Assembly: GCF_002631205.1 (NCBI RefSeq)
Contig: NZ_PDLO01000005.1
Coordinates: 1 to 64,000 of the forward strand
From: Neolewinella marina
GTDB taxonomy: Bacteria > Bacteroidota > Bacteroidia > Chitinophagales > Saprospiraceae
DNA length: 64,000 nucleotides
Direction of reading: 5' to 3'
A model generated the notes under the pieces. That model did not search any database. It was not told the origin of the DNA and saw only the letters and a program-made list of their open reading frames with translations. The stretch's first letter is position 1. The number at the start of each line of letters is the position of its first letter. Below are positions 53,033 through 61,665 of the stretch, in pieces. The translations under genes and the position numbers were made by a program.

Positions 53033-54796
53033 ATGCGGAATCGTCTACCCTACGCCATCGGCTGTTTTGTGCTTGCGGCCCTTACGGCCTGGCTGATGTA
53101 CACCCGCGCCGCCAGCGAGGAGCTCTGGGGGTACCTTCCCCTGCTGCTGTACCTCCTGACCTGGGCCGGTACGGTGTTGGTGGCCAGCCGGTCGGCCACG
53201 GCACCCGCGCGCCGCCGCCTGCTGCTCTCTACGGCCACGGGCCTGCTGCTCGGCCTCGGCTTCCCGGGCTACCTGCCCGCCCCCGTCCTGCTTTTCGTAG
53301 CCTGGGTGCCCCTGCTGTTGCTGCAGCGGGAGACCGAAAGTACGCGGACGGTGTTCTGGCACGGCTACAATGCCTTCCTGCTCTACAACATCATAGCCAC
53401 CTTCTGGGTGACCAATACCGCCTTCTTTGCCGGACTGTTCGCCGTCACCGTCAACAGCCTGCTGATGTGCATACCCTGGCTGCTGTTCCACTGGACCAGC
53501 CGCGTTTCCCCAAGGGTGAGCTACCTGGCCCTGATCGCGGCCTGGGTGAGCTTTGAGCACTTCCACTACAACTGGTCGCTGAACTGGCCCTGGCTCACCC
53601 TCGGCAACGGGTTCGCCCAATTCCCCAGCCTAGTGCAGTGGTACGAGATCACCGGCGTCCTGGGCGGCACCGTTTGGATCCTGGTCGTCAACTGGCTGGT
53701 CCTGCGCTTCTACCTTTCCCGCCCGCCGCGCCCCGTGCCCGTCAGCCTTCTGCTGGCCCTCGTCCTGCCCATCGCGGCCTCCCTGTGGCGGTACCAAACC
53801 TACGAAACCCCGGCCGGCGGGGGCTCGATCACCGTCAGTGCCATCCAGCCCAACTTCGAGCCCCACTACGAAAAGTTCAGTGGCTCGGCGGAGGAGCAGT
53901 TGGGGGTACTGCTCGACCTGAGCACCCGGGCGATCGCCGAAGTGGACGGTCCCGTGGATTATCTCCTCCTCCCCGAGACGACCTTCAGCCGCGTCGAGGA
54001 GGGCGATCCCCTGGCGGAACCCACCCTGGCTACCTTTCTGCGCGACCTGCCCCCGAACAGGGTCCGCCACCTCGTCACGGGCGTCAGCGCCTACCACCGC
54101 TTCGCTCCCGGGGAGGCGGTCACCGACGCCGTACGTTACTACCCGGCGGCCGGCGGCGGGGAGATCGCCCTGGAAGCCCTGAACGGGGCCGTGCAGGTGG
54201 AACTGCCCGACCGCGACGTACAGACCTACCGCAAGGGCGTCTTCGTGCCCGGCGCGGAAAGTTTTCCCTTCCGCAAGGTGCTGTTCTTCCTGGAGCCCCT
54301 GGTGAACAGCCTCGGCGGCAGCGTGGCGGGGCTGGGCACCCAGACTGACCGCACCCCTTTCACCGGAGAATCGGCCGCGGTGGCCCCGGTGATTTGCTAC
54401 GAAAGCGTTTTCGGCGAGTACTTCACCGGCTACGTCCGGGAGGGAGCCCAGGCCGCCTTCGTCATGACCAACGACGGTTGGTGGGACGACACCCCCGGTC
54501 ACCTCCAGCACCTGTGGTTCTCCAGCCTCCGCGCCATCGAAACCCGTCGGGCGGTGGTACGCTCCGCCAACCTCGGGGCCTGCGCCTTCATCGACCCCCG
54601 GGGCAAGATCATGAGCCGCACCTACTACGACGAGCGCGGCTACCTGAATGGCACCCTGCCGCTGAACGATGCCCTGACGCCCTACGTCCGCTACGGCGAC
54701 ATCCTGGCCCGGGTAGCCGCCCTGCTGGCCGTCATGGCCCTGCTTTCCAACCTGGCCCGTACGCTAAGGCGGCGCGGCGGAGCGTTGCAGCCCTGA
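53033..54796 (+). CDS. lnt: Apolipoprotein N-acyltransferase
   Basis: The 587-residue inner-membrane enzyme adds the third acyl chain to lipoproteins. The first 250 residues hold several membrane helices. The nitrilase-like periplasmic domain has the catalytic triad Glu315 in LLPETTFSR, Lys401 in TYRKGVF and Cys455 in APVICYESVFGEY. One more helix closes the C-terminus. Length is a little above the usual 500-550. The stop overlaps the next start as TGATG, so the two genes are coupled. Many lipoproteins of this window would be its substrates. Confidence 0.95.
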   Translation: MRNRLPYAIGCFVLAALTAWLMYTRAASEELWGYLPLLLYLLTWAGTVLVASRSATAPARRRLLLSTATGLLLGLGFPGYLPAPVLLFVAWVPLLLLQRETESTRTVFWHGYNAFLLYNIIATFWVTNTAFFAGLFAVTVNSLLMCIPWLLFHWTSRVSPRVSYLALIAAWVSFEHFHYNWSLNWPWLTLGNGFAQFPSLVQWYEITGVLGGTVWILVVNWLVLRFYLSRPPRPVPVSLLLALVLPIAASLWRYQTYETPAGGGSITVSAIQPNFEPHYEKFSGSAEEQLGVLLDLSTRAIAEVDGPVDYLLLPETTFSRVEEGDPLAEPTLATFLRDLPPNRVRHLVTGVSAYHRFAPGEAVTDAVRYYPAAGGGEIALEALNGAVQVELPDRDVQTYRKGVFVPGAESFPFRKVLFFLEPLVNSLGGSVAGLGTQTDRTPFTGESAAVAPVICYESVFGEYFTGYVREGAQAAFVMTNDGWWDDTPGHLQHLWFSSLRAIETRRAVVRSANLGACAFIDPRGKIMSRTYYDERGYLNGTLPLNDALTPYVRYGDILARVAALLAVMALLSNLARTLRRRGGALQP

Positions 54797-56556
54797 TGCG
54801 CGTGCTCCTCCTGACGGCTGTCCTGTTTGCTTTGCTGCCCACCCGGGCGCGGACGCAGGTGCCGCCAGCCTGGACCTTGAAGGTTCACACTACCGATTTC
54901 ACCTTCAGCGACCGGCTGCCCTCCTCCTTTCCCGATTCCGCCGCCATCGTCGATTACCTGGGAGAATGGCAGCAGCAACAGCTGGAGAGCGCCCGCTGGG
55001 AAGCCTCCGTCGACAGCCTCTATCCCACCGCCCCCGGCCGGCTCACCGCCGTACTACATCGTGGGCCAGAGTACCGCTGGTCCGTACTGCGACTACCTGA
55101 GGACCCCGACGTGGAACGCTGGGCCCGCCGCGCCGGCTACCGCCCGCGCCGCTTCGCCGGGGGGCAGCCCCTTTCGCCCCGCGGGTGGGGCGCGGTGCGG
55201 GACACCCTCATCGCCCGGGCCGCCGCCGAGGGCTATCCCTTTACCTCGGTGGGGCTGACCGACATCGAATGGGTGGCCCCCGGGGCCCTGTCCGCCACCC
55301 TGGACGTGCGCCCCGGCCCCCTGATCCGGGTGGGTGATGTGCGCATCCCCGAAGGCGTCAGGGTGCGCAGCGTATTCCTGGAGCGCTACCTCGGATTGGT
55401 GCCCGGCGAAGTGTACAGTCAGCGGCGGGTGCGCCGCCTGAAGAGTCGCCTGGCCCAACTGCCCTACCTCACGGTAGCCGGTACGCCCACCGTCAGCTTT
55501 CGCGACAGCCTGGCCTACATCGACCTGCCCCTGGACCGCCGGCCCGCCAGCCGCTTCGATTTCGTGATCGGCGTGCTGCCCAACAGCAACCAGACCGGCC
55601 GGTTGCTCATCACCGGCGAACTCAACGGCGAACTCTACAACGGCTTCGGACAGGGCGAACGCATCGCCGCCCGCTTTGAACAACTCAAGCCCCAGACCCA
55701 GGAACTCCAACTGGCCGTCGATTACCCTTTCCTGCTCGGTCTGCCCTTCGGGGTAGAGGGCGAGCTGGACCTTTACCGCCGCGACACTTCCTTCCTCAAC
55801 CTGGGCTGGCACCTGGCCGCCACCTACCTGCGGGAGGGCAACGACCGGCTGTCGGCCTTCTGGGAGCAGCGGCGCACCCTGGTGCCCGGCCTCGACAGCG
55901 CCAAGTTGGTGAATGGACAATTGCCCGACACCCTGGGCGTGAGCCGCTCCTTCTTCGGCCTCCAGTTGCGGCGCAACCGCACCGACCGCCGCTTCAGTCC
56001 CCGCAACGGCTATACGGTGGACGTGAGCGCCGCGGCGGGGTTCCGGCGGTTGCGGGACGTAAACTTCGCGCCCGGGGAAGCCACCGACAGCCTCACCGCC
56101 CGCAGTACCCAGTACCAGCTGGGCGCCGCCCTCGATTACTACTTCACTCCCCTCACCGGCACCGTCGCCTACCTGGGCTTCCGGGGGCGGGCCCTGGTTA
56201 CCAACCGGTCGGTGCTGGCCAACGAGCAGTTCCGCATCGGGGGGGCGCGGCTGTTGCGGGGCTTCGATGAGCAGCAACTGTTCGCTACCGATTACCAGGT
56301 CCTCACCGCGGAGTTCCGGCTGCTGCTCGGGGAGCGCGCCTATCTGTTCGCCTTCGCTGACGCGGCCCGCCTCAATCCGCGGACAGCCGCCCGCCCCCGG
56401 CTGCCGACCGATTATCCCCTGGGATTCGGCACGGGGGTCACCTTCGACACCCGGGCCGGGCTGTTTGCGCTTAGCCTGGCCCTGGGGCGCCGCAACGGGG
56501 TACCCGTCGATCTTGGTGCTCCAAAGGTGCACCTGGGGTACGTCAGTTTATTCTAG
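54796..56556 (+). CDS. Omp85-family outer membrane protein (BamA/TamA-like)
   Basis: The ATG at 54796 overlaps the lnt stop; the reading frame upstream is only an overlap with lnt. The 586-residue protein has a signal peptide (to about residue 20), one or two POTRA-like domains (GPLIRVGDVRIPEGV, YLGLVPGEVYSQRRVRRLKSRL) and a barrel of about 16 strands with the loop motif IGGARLLRGFDEQQLF, where BamA-type proteins have the conserved LRG(F/Y). It ends in Phe. It is a second Omp85 protein beside bamA, with a likely role in outer-membrane protein or lipid assembly; its client is unknown. Confidence 0.88.
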   Translation: MRVLLLTAVLFALLPTRARTQVPPAWTLKVHTTDFTFSDRLPSSFPDSAAIVDYLGEWQQQQLESARWEASVDSLYPTAPGRLTAVLHRGPEYRWSVLRLPEDPDVERWARRAGYRPRRFAGGQPLSPRGWGAVRDTLIARAAAEGYPFTSVGLTDIEWVAPGALSATLDVRPGPLIRVGDVRIPEGVRVRSVFLERYLGLVPGEVYSQRRVRRLKSRLAQLPYLTVAGTPTVSFRDSLAYIDLPLDRRPASRFDFVIGVLPNSNQTGRLLITGELNGELYNGFGQGERIAARFEQLKPQTQELQLAVDYPFLLGLPFGVEGELDLYRRDTSFLNLGWHLAATYLREGNDRLSAFWEQRRTLVPGLDSAKLVNGQLPDTLGVSRSFFGLQLRRNRTDRRFSPRNGYTVDVSAAAGFRRLRDVNFAPGEATDSLTARSTQYQLGAALDYYFTPLTGTVAYLGFRGRALVTNRSVLANEQFRIGGARLLRGFDEQQLFATDYQVLTAEFRLLLGERAYLFAFADAARLNPRTAARPRLPTDYPLGFGTGVTFDTRAGLFALSLALGRRNGVPVDLGAPKVHLGYVSLF

Positions 56557-56558
56557 GC

Positions 56559-57917
56559 TCAGTACGCGTCGGTAATCCAATTATAGGGCTCACGGCTCAC
56601 CCAGCGGCCGCGGGTGAAGTCCGGGAAATCCTGTGGCTCACCGTTGTTCTCGATGGACATTTCCGACAGCGGCGTCACGGCACTCCAGGCCGCCGCATCG
56701 TAGACGTCCATGGGGGGAGCGACGTTCTGTTTGGCGGACTCAACGAAGGCGTTGAGGACAAAGAAGTCGATCCCGCCGTGTCCGGCCTCGCTGGCGTAGT
56801 CGCCGTACTTCTTCCACAGGGGGTGGTCATACTTCTCGAGCCAGGGCTTCATATCCTCCCAGCCATGGCCTTCGGTGGTGCCTTCAACGTGGATCCGCTG
56901 GGTGTGGTAATCGAAGTCGGCTACCCCCTGGGCGCCCTGCACCCGGAAATCGAGGGAGTAGGGCCGCGGGGTATTCACGTTGTGAGTTACCAGGATGGTT
57001 TCTCCGTTCGCCGTATCAATGGTGGAGGTGATGACGTCCCCCTGCTTGAACTTGAGCTTGGCGTTGGGGTGGTCTTTCCCGCCGGTATCGACGATGTATT
57101 TGTGCAGGCCAACCCCCTTGGTAGCGTGGGAGGTCAGCGACATGAAGCGGTTGCCACGATTGATGTCCGTCATGGCGGCAATAGGCCCCAGTCCGTGGGT
57201 GGGGTAAACGTCGGCGTTGCGGTAGAGGGAGTGCTGCGTCCGCCACTTGGCTTCCGAGATGCCCTTGTCGCCGAATTCCGCTCCCTTGCCATAGGCCGTT
57301 TTCCCGTCGTTGAACATCACGTGTCGCAGGTCGTGCTGGTAGCCGCAGCGGAAGTGAAGCAGCTCGCCGAAAACGTTCTGCCGTACCATGTTGAGGACGG
57401 CCAGCACGTCGCGGCGGTAGTTGACGTTTTCCAGAATCATCAGGTGACTGCCGGTTTCCTCATGGGTATTCACCAGGTCCCAGCACTCTTCGAGGGTATT
57501 GGCGGCCGATACTTCCAGTCCGGTGAACTTGCCCGACTTCATGGAGTCGACCGCCATGCGGGTGTGCCAGAGCCAGGGGGTGGCGATCACTACGGCGTCC
57601 AGGTCTTGCAGCTCCAGCATATTGCGGTAGTCGTAATCGCTGCTGCCGAACACCTTCACCGCCGGTCGGCCGGCGTCGGCGATGGCCTTTTGGGCAATGG
57701 TGATCCGCGCGGGGTCCACGTCACAGATGGCGGTAACGTTCACGTCGTCCCGCCGCAGCAGGTTGTTCAGGTGGCCGGTACCGCGCAATCCGACGCCGAT
57801 CAGCCCGACGTTCACCTTATCGGCCGCGGCCGTAGCACCAAAGGATACACCCGGGGCCAGCAGTATGCCCATGCTACCGATTGCGGTGGTCTGCAAAAAT
57901 TTTCTTCTGTCCGTCAT
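56559..57917 (-). CDS. GH109-like Gfo/Idh/MocA family glycosidase
   Basis: The 452-residue protein has a twin-arginine-type signal (D-R-R-K-F-L-Q-T-T) and a Rossmann start VNVGLIGVGLRGTGHLNNLL. The segments ENVNYRRDVLAVLNMVRQNVFGELL, CGYQHDLRHVMFND and YPTHGLGPIAAMTDINRGNR match GH109, which removes alpha-N-acetylgalactosamine with a bound NAD by an oxidation-elimination route. Neighbours give no clue to a substrate. It is convergent to the preceding gene with only two bp between stops. Confidence 0.9.
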   Translation of the reverse strand: MTDRRKFLQTTAIGSMGILLAPGVSFGATAAADKVNVGLIGVGLRGTGHLNNLLRRDDVNVTAICDVDPARITIAQKAIADAGRPAVKVFGSSDYDYRNMLELQDLDAVVIATPWLWHTRMAVDSMKSGKFTGLEVSAANTLEECWDLVNTHEETGSHLMILENVNYRRDVLAVLNMVRQNVFGELLHFRCGYQHDLRHVMFNDGKTAYGKGAEFGDKGISEAKWRTQHSLYRNADVYPTHGLGPIAAMTDINRGNRFMSLTSHATKGVGLHKYIVDTGGKDHPNAKLKFKQGDVITSTIDTANGETILVTHNVNTPRPYSLDFRVQGAQGVADFDYHTQRIHVEGTTEGHGWEDMKPWLEKYDHPLWKKYGDYASEAGHGGIDFFVLNAFVESAKQNVAPPMDVYDAAAWSAVTPLSEMSIENNGEPQDFPDFTRGRWVSREPYNWITDAY

Positions 57918-58042
57918 GCAAGCTCTTCGTTAATGATTCTGGACCTCCGCCCCCGGTCGGGACAAAGGGAAGCGGAAGATAGGAAAATGACGAAGGAAAG
58001 GGACGGGGAAGCATCCACTTCCCGCCCGGCCAGGTGGTCACC

Positions 58043-58088
58043 AAAAGAAAAGCAGGCAGGCGACCGTTCGGGTGCGCACTGCCTGCTT
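58043..58088 (-). terminator. Rho-independent terminator of sppA
   Basis: AAGCAGGCAG (58050-58059) pairs with CTGCCTGCTT (58079-58088), with further pairing inside; the A-rich run 58043-58050 becomes a T run on the minus strand. It lies about 25 bp past the sppA stop. The rest of 57918-58112 is empty. Confidence 0.85.
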
Positions 58089-58112
58089 CGTTATTCAGGG
58101 GTTACCGGGTGA

Positions 58113-59891
58113 TCAGAAGGTCACGACCAGGGGCAAGCGGGCCTGGGGTTCCCGCAGTTGGGTCAGGTCGCGGATCAGTTCGAAGTGGCGGTAGGAGTTG
58201 GCCCCGAGGCGGTCCTTGAGCACCTTGCTCACTACGCGGTTGTCGTCGGATTCGCCCATCAGTTCCTCGATCAGGGTTTCCCAGTAGGGCTTCATCTTGG
58301 GGTAGTGGGCGATGGAGTAATCGTCTTCCATACCGGCCAGGTTGGCGGCCGAAGCGATGGCCTCCTCCAGCCCGCCGAGGCGGTCGACCAGTCCGATCTC
58401 CAGGGCACGGGTACCGGAGTAGACGCGGCCACCGGCGATCTCCCGCACGCGTTCCTCGGGAATATTCCGGCCCTCGGCAACGCGGTTCAGGAAGGTCTGA
58501 TAGATAGCCTGGGTGCGCTGGTTGAGCAGCCGGCGCTCGTCCTCGCCCATTTCACGGAAGGGGCTGAAGGCGTTGGCGTTGGCGGCCGTATTCACGGTAT
58601 CGAAGCTGATGCCGATCTTGTCTTCCATCAGTTCGCGGATCACCGGGAAGGTGAGGAATACCCCGATGGAACCGGTAATGGTGGTGGGTTCGGCGAATAC
58701 GCTGTCGGCCGCGGCACTGATGTAGTATCCTCCGCTGGCGGCGTAGTCGCCCATGCTCACCACGACGGGTTTGCCGGCCGCCTTCAATTTTTCCACGGCG
58801 TACCAGATGTTTTCGGAGCTGCTGGCGCTGCCGCCGCCGCTGTTGACGCGCAGGACCACGGCGCGGACATCGTCGTCCTCGGCCAGTTTTTCGATCTCGT
58901 TCACGTACTTCCGGTCGCCGATGCTGCCCAGATCGCCGTCGCCGTCGACGATGCCGCCCTCGGCCACCAGGATGGCCACCTCGTCGTCGCCTCCGTCGAG
59001 CCGCTCCAGCCGGGCAGAGTAATAATCGGAGAGGTCAATGAGGTTCAATTTCTCGTCGTACTCGAAGCCGACCTTGTCGTGCAGCAGCTCGTCGATTTCC
59101 GTGCGGTGGCGGATGCCATCAATCAGTCCGGCCGTGACGGCTTCCTCTCCCTTCCAGCCGGTCATGTTGCCGGCGGCGGCGTGGAGGCTGGCGGTCGATA
59201 CCTGGCGGGAATCGCTGATGTCGGCCAGCATCACCGAGAACAGATCGTTCAGAAATTCCTTCGTCTGTTCGCGGTTCTCCGGGCTGATCTCGGTGCGGCG
59301 CAGGGGCTCGGTGGCGCTCTTGTAGTCGCCGGCGTAGAAGATCTCGAACTTGATGCCGGCCTGGTCCAGGGCGTTCTTGAAGAAGGGAATGTCGGCACCC
59401 AGCCCCCGGAAATCGACCACGCCGAGGGGACCGAGGTAGACTTCGTCCGCTACGCTACCCAGGTAGTAGGCGCTCTGGGTGTAGTAGGGGGAGTAGGCCA
59501 CGACGAACTTGCCCGAATCCTTGAAGTCGCGGATCGCCTCCCTCAGGGTACGCAGAGTGGTGAAGGGCACGCCGCTGGGCTCCTTGCCCAGGTAGATTCC
59601 CTTGATATCGTCGTCCTCGGCGGCGTGCTCGATGGCCCGGATGATGTCGTGAAGGCCCAGCTTCTCCTCTCCGTTCAGGGAAGCAAAGATGTCGCTTTCG
59701 GCCACGTTTCCGGTAAGTTCCGGTAGCCCGTCCAGCTCGATGGTCAGGATGGAGTTCTGTTCGACGGTCGGTTTGTCCTGGCTGTTGGCGGCCAGGCTGC
59801 CCACAACGGCCGAGCCCACGAGGACGAGCGCCACGAGGGCCAGCAAGGTACCCAGGCAAGAACCGAGGAGGAGCTTCAGAAAATTAGGCAT
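58113..59891 (-). CDS. sppA: Signal peptide peptidase SppA, 67-kDa type
   Basis: The 592-residue membrane-anchored serine protease degrades signal peptides. An N-terminal helix (about 5-35) anchors it. The tandem halves carry the catalytic lysine in GDYKSATEPLRRTE (Lys191) and the catalytic serine in DYAASGGYYISAAAD (Ser386), matching Lys209 and Ser409 of the E. coli enzyme. LRVNSGGGSASSSENIW precedes the serine. Length is normal for the long type. It is transcribed alone, with a strong terminator. Confidence 0.96.
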   Translation of the reverse strand: MPNFLKLLLGSCLGTLLALVALVLVGSAVVGSLAANSQDKPTVEQNSILTIELDGLPELTGNVAESDIFASLNGEEKLGLHDIIRAIEHAAEDDDIKGIYLGKEPSGVPFTTLRTLREAIRDFKDSGKFVVAYSPYYTQSAYYLGSVADEVYLGPLGVVDFRGLGADIPFFKNALDQAGIKFEIFYAGDYKSATEPLRRTEISPENREQTKEFLNDLFSVMLADISDSRQVSTASLHAAAGNMTGWKGEEAVTAGLIDGIRHRTEIDELLHDKVGFEYDEKLNLIDLSDYYSARLERLDGGDDEVAILVAEGGIVDGDGDLGSIGDRKYVNEIEKLAEDDDVRAVVLRVNSGGGSASSSENIWYAVEKLKAAGKPVVVSMGDYAASGGYYISAAADSVFAEPTTITGSIGVFLTFPVIRELMEDKIGISFDTVNTAANANAFSPFREMGEDERRLLNQRTQAIYQTFLNRVAEGRNIPEERVREIAGGRVYSGTRALEIGLVDRLGGLEEAIASAANLAGMEDDYSIAHYPKMKPYWETLIEELMGESDDNRVVSKVLKDRLGANSYRHFELIRDLTQLREPQARLPLVVTF

Positions 59892-60041
59892 ACCAGGGAA
59901 TTAAAGGTTATTCGGGGGGTTAATGCTGCAATAAACGAAAGGGAGCCCGGCCGGCCCGTTGCTTTTCGATTAACGGACCGATAAAGTGGACGGAGCGCGA
60001 CCATCCCGCTCCCCTACCCCGACAAAAAGTCGCCCTACTGC

Positions 60042-60049
60042 TACCTTTG
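60042..60049 (+). promoter_or_regulatory. TACCTTTG -7 element at queA, near-leaderless
   Basis: TACCTTTG ends five bp before the ATG at 60055, as at lnt, cysQ and the 39108 esterase. Confidence 0.6.
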
Positions 60050-60054
60050 CGGCC

Positions 60055-61299
60055 ATGACCCCGGACGCCCGCGCCCTGCGCATCGACGATTACGACTACG
60101 CCCTGCCCGACGAACGCATCGCCCGCTACCCCCTGCCCGACCGGGCCCGGGCCAAGCTGCTGCACTACCGGGCGGGCGAGATGGAATCCCTCCACTTCGC
60201 GGACCTGCCCGACCTCCTCCCCGCGGGCACCCTGGTGATCGGCAACCAGACGCGGGTCATCCACGCGCGGCTCCACTTCACCCTGGCCGACGAGCGCCCC
60301 CTGGAGATCTTCTGCCTTGAGCCCCTGGAACCGGCCGACTACGCACTCAGCCTCGGCAGCACCACCGGGGTGAGCTGGAAGTGCCTCGTGGGCGGCAACC
60401 GCCGCTGGAAGTCCGGCGAGATCGACGCCCGAGTCAACGTGGGCGGTACCGACTGTCGACTCACCGCCCGCCGGGGGAAACGGCTCGATAACGCCTTCCG
60501 CATCGAATTCTCCTGGCAGGCCGACCGCCCCCTCAGCTTCGGTGAGGTGCTGGAAGCCGCCGGTTCCATCCCCCTGCCCCCCTACCTGGGCCGCCCGGCG
60601 GAAGCGGAGGACCGCGACCGCTACCAGACGGTCTTCGCCGAACGGGAAGGATCGGTAGCCGCCCCCACCGCGGGACTACACTTTACCCCCGGAGTCATGG
60701 AACGGCTGCGTGAGCGGGGCTCCGACTTCCGCACCCTCACCCTCCACGTGGGGGCGGGCACCTTCAAGCCGGTCACTTCCGACACCCTCGGCGACCACGT
60801 CATGCACCGGGAATACTTCAGCGTCGACCGGGAACTGGTGAGGGCCCTCCACGCCCAGAAGGCCGCGGGTCGGCCGGTGGTCAGCGTGGGTACCACCAGC
60901 ATGCGGTGCCTGGAAAGCCTGTACTACTTCGGCGCTCGCCTGCTGGCTGGAGACCCGGCGGGAGATTCCCTCGACCAATGGGTGGGCAGTGATCCCCGCC
61001 TCACGTCGGCCACCGTGGCACCCGCGCTCGCCGCCCTCCTGCAATGGATGGAGGTAGAGGGCCGCGAAAACTTCAGCGGCTACACCCAGCTGCTGCTCAC
61101 GCCCGCGGTACGGCCCCGGGTGGTCGACGGCCTCATCACCAACTTCCACCAGCCGCGGTCTACCCTGCTGCTGCTGGTGGCCTCCCTGGTGGGCGAAGAC
61201 TGGCGGCGGATCTACGATTTTGCCCTGGGGGGCGATTTCCGTTTTCTGAGCTACGGCGACAGCAGCCTACTGTGGCGGCGGGGCGCTGGTGCGGAGTAA
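60055..61299 (+). CDS. queA: SAM:tRNA ribosyltransferase-isomerase QueA
   Basis: The ATG at 60055 is chosen because M-T-P-D-A-R-A-L is followed at once by RIDDYDYALPDERIARYPL, the invariant QueA start; an earlier GTG at 59986 adds only Pro/Ser-rich residues. The 414-residue enzyme makes epoxyqueuosine in tRNA anticodons. Other marks are PPYLGRPAEAEDRDRYQTVFA, GSVAAPTAGLHF and the late GLITNFHQPRSTLLLLVASL. It overlaps the 3' end of the convergent lipoprotein gene by 33 bp. Confidence 0.97.
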   Translation: MTPDARALRIDDYDYALPDERIARYPLPDRARAKLLHYRAGEMESLHFADLPDLLPAGTLVIGNQTRVIHARLHFTLADERPLEIFCLEPLEPADYALSLGSTTGVSWKCLVGGNRRWKSGEIDARVNVGGTDCRLTARRGKRLDNAFRIEFSWQADRPLSFGEVLEAAGSIPLPPYLGRPAEAEDRDRYQTVFAEREGSVAAPTAGLHFTPGVMERLRERGSDFRTLTLHVGAGTFKPVTSDTLGDHVMHREYFSVDRELVRALHAQKAAGRPVVSVGTTSMRCLESLYYFGARLLAGDPAGDSLDQWVGSDPRLTSATVAPALAALLQWMEVEGRENFSGYTQLLLTPAVRPRVVDGLITNFHQPRSTLLLLVASLVGEDWRRIYDFALGGDFRFLSYGDSSLLWRRGAGAE

Positions 61300-61665
61300 G
61301 GTAACGAGCCGCTCGGCTGAGTCGGCCTTCATGCGCAGGATGAGGGTATCCAGCGTCAGCTTCTCCACGGCCACCACCCGTTCCGGATTGGTGGGTTGGG
61401 TGGTATCCTGTGCGAACAGATAGCCATCGTCGTACCGCCACGTACCCGCCTCCTGGTAGCGCAGGGTGGAGGTGAACTCGTAGCGCTTGTCGGGGCGGAA
61501 GTCGAAGGTGATCTCCCGGGGGTCGAGTTTCAGGCTGTCGCCGTCCTCGGTGACCAGGCTCCCGCGCCATTCGCCGTACAGCAGGTCATCTTCCCGTTCG
61601 CAGTGGAGGAAAAGCAGGGATAACAGGAAGAGAAAGGACAGTCGCAGCAAGCGGAGGGGGGGCAT
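61267..61665 (-). CDS. Small lipoprotein, lipocalin-like
   Basis: The 132-residue protein has a lipoprotein signal with LLFLHC (Cys22). The mature part (LLYGEWRGSLVTEDGD, REITFDFRPDKRYEFTS, AGTWRYDDGYL) has the strand pattern of small lipocalin-like domains of Bacteroidota; function unknown. Its ATG shares one base with the nhaD stop (TAATG), so translation is coupled to NhaD. Its stop region overlaps queA from the other strand. Confidence 0.8.
   Translation of the reverse strand: MPPLRLLRLSFLFLLSLLFLHCEREDDLLYGEWRGSLVTEDGDSLKLDPREITFDFRPDKRYEFTSTLRYQEAGTWRYDDGYLFAQDTTQPTNPERVVAVEKLTLDTLILRMKADSAERLVTLLRTSAPPPQ

Noticed and set aside
54394-54795. Longer N-terminus for the Omp85-like protein
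   Set aside because: This stretch is the antiframe of lnt; a signal peptide begins exactly at the ATG overlapping the lnt stop.
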